Assembly: GCA_022866185.1 (NCBI GenBank)
Contig: JALHUG010000107.1
Span: forward strand, 1-9,491
Source of the DNA: Dehalococcoidia bacterium
Lineage (GTDB): Bacteria; Chloroflexota; Dehalococcoidia; SM23-28-2
DNA: 9,491 bases
Reading direction: 5' to 3'
Of the stretch, positions 5,429-9,491 are shown piece after piece (the stretch's first letter is position 1; each line of letters opens with the position of its first letter). The position numbers and the translations under genes are program-made. The notes under the pieces are model-generated. The model was not told the DNA's origin and did not search any database. It was given only the letters and a program-made list of their open reading frames with translations.

Positions 5429-7108
5429 ATGGCGGCAATTCACGGCGGCGAGATGGTGATCCGCATCCTGGAGCGAGAGGGCGTCCGGGAGATATTCACC
5501 CTCCCCGGCGAGCACGTGGACCCGATACTCGACGCCGCCGACGGCCACGGCTTCCGCATCATCGACACGCGCCACGAGCAGGCGGCGGGCCACATGGCCG
5601 ACGGCTGGGCGCGTGTGACCGGGCGTCTGGGGGTAGTGGCGGTCACCGCCGGACCGGGTGTCACCGACGTGGTCACGGCGGTGGCCAACGCCTACGTGGA
5701 CGCCATCCCCATGCTGGTCATCGGCGGGCGCAGCGCTCTGGCCGAGGACGAGACCATGGCTATGCAGGAGCTGCCCCAGTTGGAGATGATGAGGCCGATC
5801 ACCAAGTGGGCCCACACCGTTGCCCAGCCGCGGCGCATCGCTGAGTTCACGGCCATGGCCCTGCGCCAGGCCACCAGCGGGCGGCCGGGCCCCGTCTATC
5901 TGGAGATCCCCCTGGACGTGATCACCGCCCGCGTGGAGGAGGATCGGGTGCTCTTCCCTCAGGAGTACCGACCTAAGGCGCCGCCGGCTGCTCAGCCGGA
6001 AGCCATCGCCAGGGCCCTGGCTCTGCTGGAGCAGGCCCAGCGGCCGGCCATCCTGGCTGGCGGAGGCATCTGGTTCGCTCAGGCGGCGGGCGAGTTGAGG
6101 GAATTCGCCGAGCTGACCCAGATTCCGGTGCTGACCAACAACAAGGCCAGGGGTTGTGTGCCCGAGGACACGCCCCTGGGGTTCGGCGACTTCGTGCCCC
6201 TGGCGGCTGGTCGGCCGGATGTCGTGCTCGTCTTGGGCACTCGCCTGGGGCTGTTCACCGGCGGCCGCTACTTCTCGCTGATTCCGGCCGATGCCCAGGT
6301 GATCCAGGTGGATATCGAGGCCGAGGAGATCGGCCGCAATCGGGACATCCAGTTGGGCATCGTGGGCGACTGCCGCGAGGTGCTTCGCCAGATGCTGGAC
6401 GCCGCCCGCCAGCGCCGCTGGCCCCAGCGAGACGCCTGGCTGGAGGCCCTGAACGGCGCTCGCCGTGGTCGGCGGGAGGCATTTGCCCAGGCTTCGGCAT
6501 CCGACGCGCCGCCGATCCATCCCTTCCGGCTGGCGACCGAAGTCGCTCGCTTTCTGCCCGACGATGCGATCATTGTCGCCGACGGCGGTGAGGCCTGGGA
6601 CTGGATGAGCGGCGCAGCGGTGGTGAAGAGGCCGGGGCACTGGCTATCGCATGGCTATCTGGGCTGCCTGGGGGTTGGCCTCAGCTTCGGCATGGCTGCC
6701 AAGCTGGCCTACCCCGACAAGCCCGTGCTGGTGAGCAGCGGCGACGGGTCGCTGGGGCTGAACCTGGCGGAGTTCCATACCGCCGCCAAGCACAACCTGC
6801 CCATCGTGGTGGTGGTGTTCAACGACAGGGCCTGGGGCATGTGCAAGCACGGTCAGGAGATGACCCGCGGCAAGGGACGGACGGTGGCCACCGAGCTGGG
6901 CCTGGTACACTATGAGAAGGCGGCCGAGGGCCTGGGGGCCTACGGCGAGCTGGTGGAGAAGCCTGCCGATATTGTGCCCGCCCTAGAGCGAGCCTTCCGC
7001 AGCGGGAAGCCGGCCTGCCTGAACGTCCTTACCGACCCCGATGTCGTCTCGCCGGCCACCATAGGCGGCGCGGCGCTGACCAGCGCCATGCTGTCGTCCG
7101 CTACCTAG
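5429..7108 (+). CDS. Thiamine-diphosphate-dependent enzyme, acetolactate synthase-like
   Basis: A 559-residue protein with the three-domain layout of the acetolactate synthase/benzoylformate decarboxylase superfamily. The N-terminal Pyr domain (1-165) contains FTLPGEHVDPILDA, catalytic E50 in RHEQAAGHMADGWAR, and AGPGVTD. The central domain (about 190-325) contains ILAGGGIW and VLVLGTRLG. The C-terminal PP domain (about 365-540) has the ThDP/Mg motif starting GDGS (438-441) and ending NDRAWG (465-470). The start is fixed by GGGGGAGG six bases upstream and by a promoter at 5339-5367; an in-frame extension to 5189 would run through that promoter and repeat copy A. Activity on a 2-oxo acid is expected, but the substrate cannot be read: no ilvN-like regulatory subunit gene is adjacent, so biosynthetic acetohydroxyacid synthase is not assured. 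Alternatives are a 2-oxoacid decarboxylase, a 2-hydroxyacyl-CoA lyase or a catabolic acetolactate synthase. It appears monocistronic. Confidence 0.88.
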   Translation: MAAIHGGEMVIRILEREGVREIFTLPGEHVDPILDAADGHGFRIIDTRHEQAAGHMADGWARVTGRLGVVAVTAGPGVTDVVTAVANAYVDAIPMLVIGGRSALAEDETMAMQELPQLEMMRPITKWAHTVAQPRRIAEFTAMALRQATSGRPGPVYLEIPLDVITARVEEDRVLFPQEYRPKAPPAAQPEAIARALALLEQAQRPAILAGGGIWFAQAAGELREFAELTQIPVLTNNKARGCVPEDTPLGFGDFVPLAAGRPDVVLVLGTRLGLFTGGRYFSLIPADAQVIQVDIEAEEIGRNRDIQLGIVGDCREVLRQMLDAARQRRWPQRDAWLEALNGARRGRREAFAQASASDAPPIHPFRLATEVARFLPDDAIIVADGGEAWDWMSGAAVVKRPGHWLSHGYLGCLGVGLSFGMAAKLAYPDKPVLVSSGDGSLGLNLAEFHTAAKHNLPIVVVVFNDRAWGMCKHGQEMTRGKGRTVATELGLVHYEKAAEGLGAYGELVEKPADIVPALERAFRSGKPACLNVLTDPDVVSPATIGGAALTSAMLSSAT

Positions 7109-7155
7109 GGCCGCGCCGATGCCGTGGTCTAGGGATGGAAAGGCAGACGGCCTCT

Positions 7156-7291
7156 GGCCGCTCATGGTTCGACAGGCTCACCACGAGCGGAGCACGAGCT
7201 CACCGTGAGCGGAGATGCGCAGGCATCGCCAGCCGCTCGCCCTGAGCTTGTCCTGAGCGCAGCCGAAGGGCTTGTCGAAGGGTGAGCGGCC
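7156..7291. mobile_element. MITE-like palindromic repeat
   Basis: About 136 bp bounded by perfect 9-bp inverted ends, GGCCGCTCA (7156-7164) and TGAGCGGCC (7283-7291). The similarity extends to about 24 bp with mismatches and includes TTCGACAGGC at the left and GCTTGTCGAA at the right. A nested inverted pair (7171-7190 against 7233-7252) and small hairpins GCTCAC-C-GTGAGC (7198-7210) and GATGC-GCAG-GCATC (7214-7227) lie inside. The words GGTTCGACAGGCTCA and CCTGAGCTTGTC belong, from memory, to a repeat common in intergenic spaces of many GC-rich bacterial genomes. No coding capacity and no clear target-site duplication was seen. Confidence 0.75.
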
Positions 7292-7330
7292 CAAAGAGGG
7301 AAGCTGCCCGGTAGATTGTGAGCAAGCGAT

Positions 7331-7816
7331 ATGTTCGGCAGACAGTTGGCCAGAGGGGCGGGGCCGCAGGTGGTGGTTCGGCCGGCGGTTCCCGAGGACA
7401 GGCAGGCCTTTCTCGTCCTGGCTCAGGCTTTGTACCAGGAGTTCGGCGAGGATAGGCCGCCCAGGCGCCGCCTGACGAAGCTGTTCGACGACGCCCTAGC
7501 GCCCGCCTTGCCCTTCAAACTGTTCTTCGCCGTCGTGGCGGACGAGCCGTGCGGCATGCTATCGCTGGCTATTGTGCCCACCACTCAGGGGGCGGGCTGC
7601 TTCGGCTATCTCGATGACGTCTTTGTCCTGCAGCAGCGCCGCGGCCAGGGCATAGGAGCCAAGTTGATGCGAGAGGCGCTGAACCACGCCCGCAAGAGCG
7701 GCTGCGTTCGGGTGGAGCTTGGCACGCGGCGGGATAACGCCCACGCCCGCCGTCTGTACGAGCGGCTGGGGTTCGAGGAGTTGGATGGCGTCAGGTACTG
7801 GCTGATGCTGCGCTAG
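7331..7816 (+). CDS. GNAT family N-acetyltransferase
   Basis: A 161-residue GNAT-fold acyltransferase; acceptor unknown. After a short leader comes VVVRPAVPEDRQAF (the beta-1/alpha-1 start usual for GNATs), then a central LFFAVVADEPCGMLSLA strand pair, the YLDDVFVLQQ beta-4 strand, and the acetyl-CoA-binding QQRRGQGIGAKL (101-112). It closes with DNAHARRLYERLGFEE (135-150), the conserved motif B region. Length is typical. The ATG at 7331 has no good ribosome-binding site. GTG at 7370 (residue 14) is preceded by G-rich sequence and starts right at the conserved VRPA strand, so the true protein may be 13 residues shorter. The MITE-like repeat lies just upstream. murE follows after 35 bp, so co-transcription is plausible. 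It shares only the general fold with the other GNAT at the left edge. Confidence 0.88.
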   Translation: MFGRQLARGAGPQVVVRPAVPEDRQAFLVLAQALYQEFGEDRPPRRRLTKLFDDALAPALPFKLFFAVVADEPCGMLSLAIVPTTQGAGCFGYLDDVFVLQQRRGQGIGAKLMREALNHARKSGCVRVELGTRRDNAHARRLYERLGFEELDGVRYWLMLR

Positions 7817-7851
7817 AGGCAGGGCGGCATCTCTCGTTCGTTTTCTTTCTC

Positions 7852-9366
7852 ATGAATCTGTACGACCTGGCTGGCGAGCTAGCGGAAAAGGAAATACTTG
7901 GCGCCGATGTGCCGATATCGGCGATCGGCTGTGATTCTCGTCGGGTCGCGCCGGGGGCCTTGTTTGTGGCCGTGCCTGGCTTTCGGGCCGACGGGCACGA
8001 CTACATAGGCCAGGCAGTGGCTGGCGGCGCCGTGGCGGCGGTCGTTCAGGCCGACCGGCGGGCGAAGTGGCAGGCTGCTGTCGAGGGGGGCCGCTTGCCC
8101 GCCATCGTGGTGCCCGACAGCCGGCTGGCTCTGGCGACGCTGGCGGCCGCCTTCTACGGCCATCCGGGAAGGCGGTTGCGGGTCATCGGCGTCACCGGGA
8201 CGGACGGCAAGACCACCACCATTCATCTCATCAGCGCCCTCCTGGAGGCGGCGGGCTATCGCACCGGCCTGTTGAGTACCGTTCAGTGCAAGGTGGGCGA
8301 TCGCCTCTTCTCCAACGAGTATCGCTTCACCACGCCCGAGGCGCCCGAGGTGCAGGCTCTCCTGGCCGAGATGGCGACCGCTGGGGCCGACTACGCCATC
8401 GTGGAATCGACCTCCCACGGCCTGGCCCTGCACCGGTTGGACGGCTGCGAGTACGATGTGGCGGTGGTGACCAACGTCACCGCCGATCACCTGGACTTCC
8501 ACGGCTCGCGCCAGGAGTACCTGGCGGCCAAGGGCCGTCTGTTCGTCATGCTCGACCAGGCGGCTGACAAAGGGGTGGAGAAGGTGGCGGTGCTCAACGC
8601 TGACGAGCCCGCCGCCGCCTACTTCGCCGGCCTCACGCGCGCCCGAGTCGTGACCTACGGCGTGCAGAAGGCGGCCGACCTCCAAGCGAGCGATATCTCT
8701 CCGACCGAGTGGGGCTCTCACTTTCGCCTTCGGGCGGAAGGGAACGAGTTGGAAGTGACCGTTGGCCTTCCCGGCCTGTTCAACGTCTACAATAGCCTGG
8801 CAGCGGCGGCGGTGGCGCTATCGCAGGGCATATCGCTGGCCGCCGTCAGGGATGCTCTGGCGTCCTTCCCTGGCGTGCCGGGCCGCCTGGAGCGCATCGA
8901 TGAGGGGCAGCCGTTCACGCTGGTGGTGGACTTTGCCCATGCGCCTGAGGCCCTGCGGCGCGTCCTGACGTTCCTGCGCGAGCGATGCCAGGGACGGCTC
9001 ATCGTCGTCTTCGGCTGCATCGGCGGGAGGGAGCGGCCTCGCCGTCTGGGCATGGGGCTAGCGGCCGGCGAGCTGGCCGACTTCGCTGTCCTCACCAACG
9101 ACAACCCCTTCCAGGAAGACCCCCAGGCCATCCTGGCGGAGATCGCCCAGGGGCTGCGGCAGGCCGGCCGGCACGAGGGGCATCACTTCGTCTGTATCCC
9201 CGACCGGCGGGAGGCCATCGCCCACGCCCTGGCCATGGCCGTCGAGGGGGACACTGTGCTCCTGGCTGGCAAGGGGCACGAGCAGTCCATCACCGTCGGC
9301 GATACGGTCATCCCCTGGGACGAGCGGCGGGTGGCGAGGGAGCTCCTGCGGGAGATGTTTGGCTAG
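7852..9366 (+). CDS. murE: MurE-type UDP-N-acetylmuramoyl-tripeptide synthetase (variant)
   Basis: A 504-residue Mur ligase, a cytoplasmic ATP-dependent amide ligase. MurE enzymes add the third amino acid of the peptidoglycan stem. Domain 1 (about 1-105) has the SAIGCDSRRVAPGALFVAVPG region. Domain 2 has the P-loop GTDGKTTT (116-123), TTPEAPEVQ (160-168), ESTSHGL (185-191), NVTADHLDFHG (208-218) and the expected carbamylated K227 in AAKGRLF. Domain 3 has PGRLERI, DFAHAPEALR and GKGHEQ (473-478). Two deviations: the amino-acid-selecting DNPR of meso-diaminopimelate ligases reads DNPF (417-420), and the usual GCGGDRD-type segment reads GCIGGRE (388-394). The added amino acid therefore cannot be assumed; lysine, ornithine or a non-wall role are options. 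The start lacks a Shine-Dalgarno sequence and follows a pyrimidine-rich run, yet MNLYDLAGEL looks like a normal MurE beginning. Confidence 0.88.
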   Translation: MNLYDLAGELAEKEILGADVPISAIGCDSRRVAPGALFVAVPGFRADGHDYIGQAVAGGAVAAVVQADRRAKWQAAVEGGRLPAIVVPDSRLALATLAAAFYGHPGRRLRVIGVTGTDGKTTTIHLISALLEAAGYRTGLLSTVQCKVGDRLFSNEYRFTTPEAPEVQALLAEMATAGADYAIVESTSHGLALHRLDGCEYDVAVVTNVTADHLDFHGSRQEYLAAKGRLFVMLDQAADKGVEKVAVLNADEPAAAYFAGLTRARVVTYGVQKAADLQASDISPTEWGSHFRLRAEGNELEVTVGLPGLFNVYNSLAAAAVALSQGISLAAVRDALASFPGVPGRLERIDEGQPFTLVVDFAHAPEALRRVLTFLRERCQGRLIVVFGCIGGRERPRRLGMGLAAGELADFAVLTNDNPFQEDPQAILAEIAQGLRQAGRHEGHHFVCIPDRREAIAHALAMAVEGDTVLLAGKGHEQSITVGDTVIPWDERRVARELLREMFG

Positions 9367-9373
9367 AAACGGA

Positions 9374-9491
9374 GTAATTGGTTCATGATTGGTGGGTTCT
9401 GAACTCCCGGGTTCGCACACAACCCCAGCCTCAAGGCTGGGGCATGGGGAGGCGAATCCGATGCCCCCGCCTTCAGGCGGGGGTCGAGAAC
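9374..9491. repeat. Dispersed hairpin repeat, copy B (may continue past window)
   Basis: Begins 8 bp after the murE stop codon with GTAATTGGTTC, matching GTAACTGGTTC at the start of copy A. The two hairpins at 9423-9442 and 9464-9483 are identical to those of copy A; the spacer between them is one base longer. The right end lies at or beyond the window edge. The position suggests it could also serve as the 3' end or terminator region of the murE transcript, although no T tract follows. Confidence 0.88.

Noticed and set aside
5228..6640. 470-codon minus-strand open frame
   Set aside because: Antisense to the thiamine-diphosphate enzyme and running through the promoter and repeat copy A; no recognisable motifs.

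Overview
This window is GC-rich bacterial chromosome, with no phage, plasmid or CRISPR signal. The best guess for the host is a member of Chloroflexota, perhaps Dehalococcoidia-like. The reasons are an archaellin-type filament subunit in an otherwise bacterial gene set, a fused LigB/MEMO-AMMECR1 protein, a TreT-type trehalose synthase and a divergent MurE. This is inferred from gene content; no rRNA or marker tree is available.

Layout. On the minus strand, 1-1781 holds a LigB(MEMO-like)-AMMECR1 fusion followed 15 nt later by a GNAT acetyltransferase that runs off the left edge. A 213-bp divergent spacer (1782-1994) separates them from the plus-strand treT-like gene (1995-3275), which ends in a good intrinsic terminator. 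A gene-free stretch of about 510 bp (3276-3785) is packed with small hairpins and looks like a degenerate long copy of a dispersed repeat. A secreted FKBP-type prolyl isomerase lipoprotein follows (3786-4319). It converges on an archaellin homologue on the minus strand (4402-4992). Upstream of that gene is repeat copy A, flanked by an exact 29-bp direct repeat and lying directly before a near-consensus sigma-70-type promoter. That promoter serves a thiamine-diphosphate enzyme of the acetolactate synthase superfamily (5429-7108). A MITE-like palindromic repeat (7156-7291) precedes a second GNAT acetyltransferase (7331-7816) and a MurE-type ligase (7852-9366). The window ends in repeat copy B (9374-9491).

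Most genes look like independent small transcription units rather than one pathway. The probable co-transcribed pairs are the LigB-AMMECR1 fusion with GNAT (minus strand) and GNAT with murE (plus strand). The most unusual content is the noncoding material. The repeat family is built from 20-nt hairpins with a fixed geometry (8-bp stem, four-base TNNA loop), which keep their shape while stem sequences differ between the short and long forms. Two protein observations also deserve attention: an archaellin in a bacterial setting, and a MurE whose usual DNPR amino-acid-selecting motif reads DNPF.
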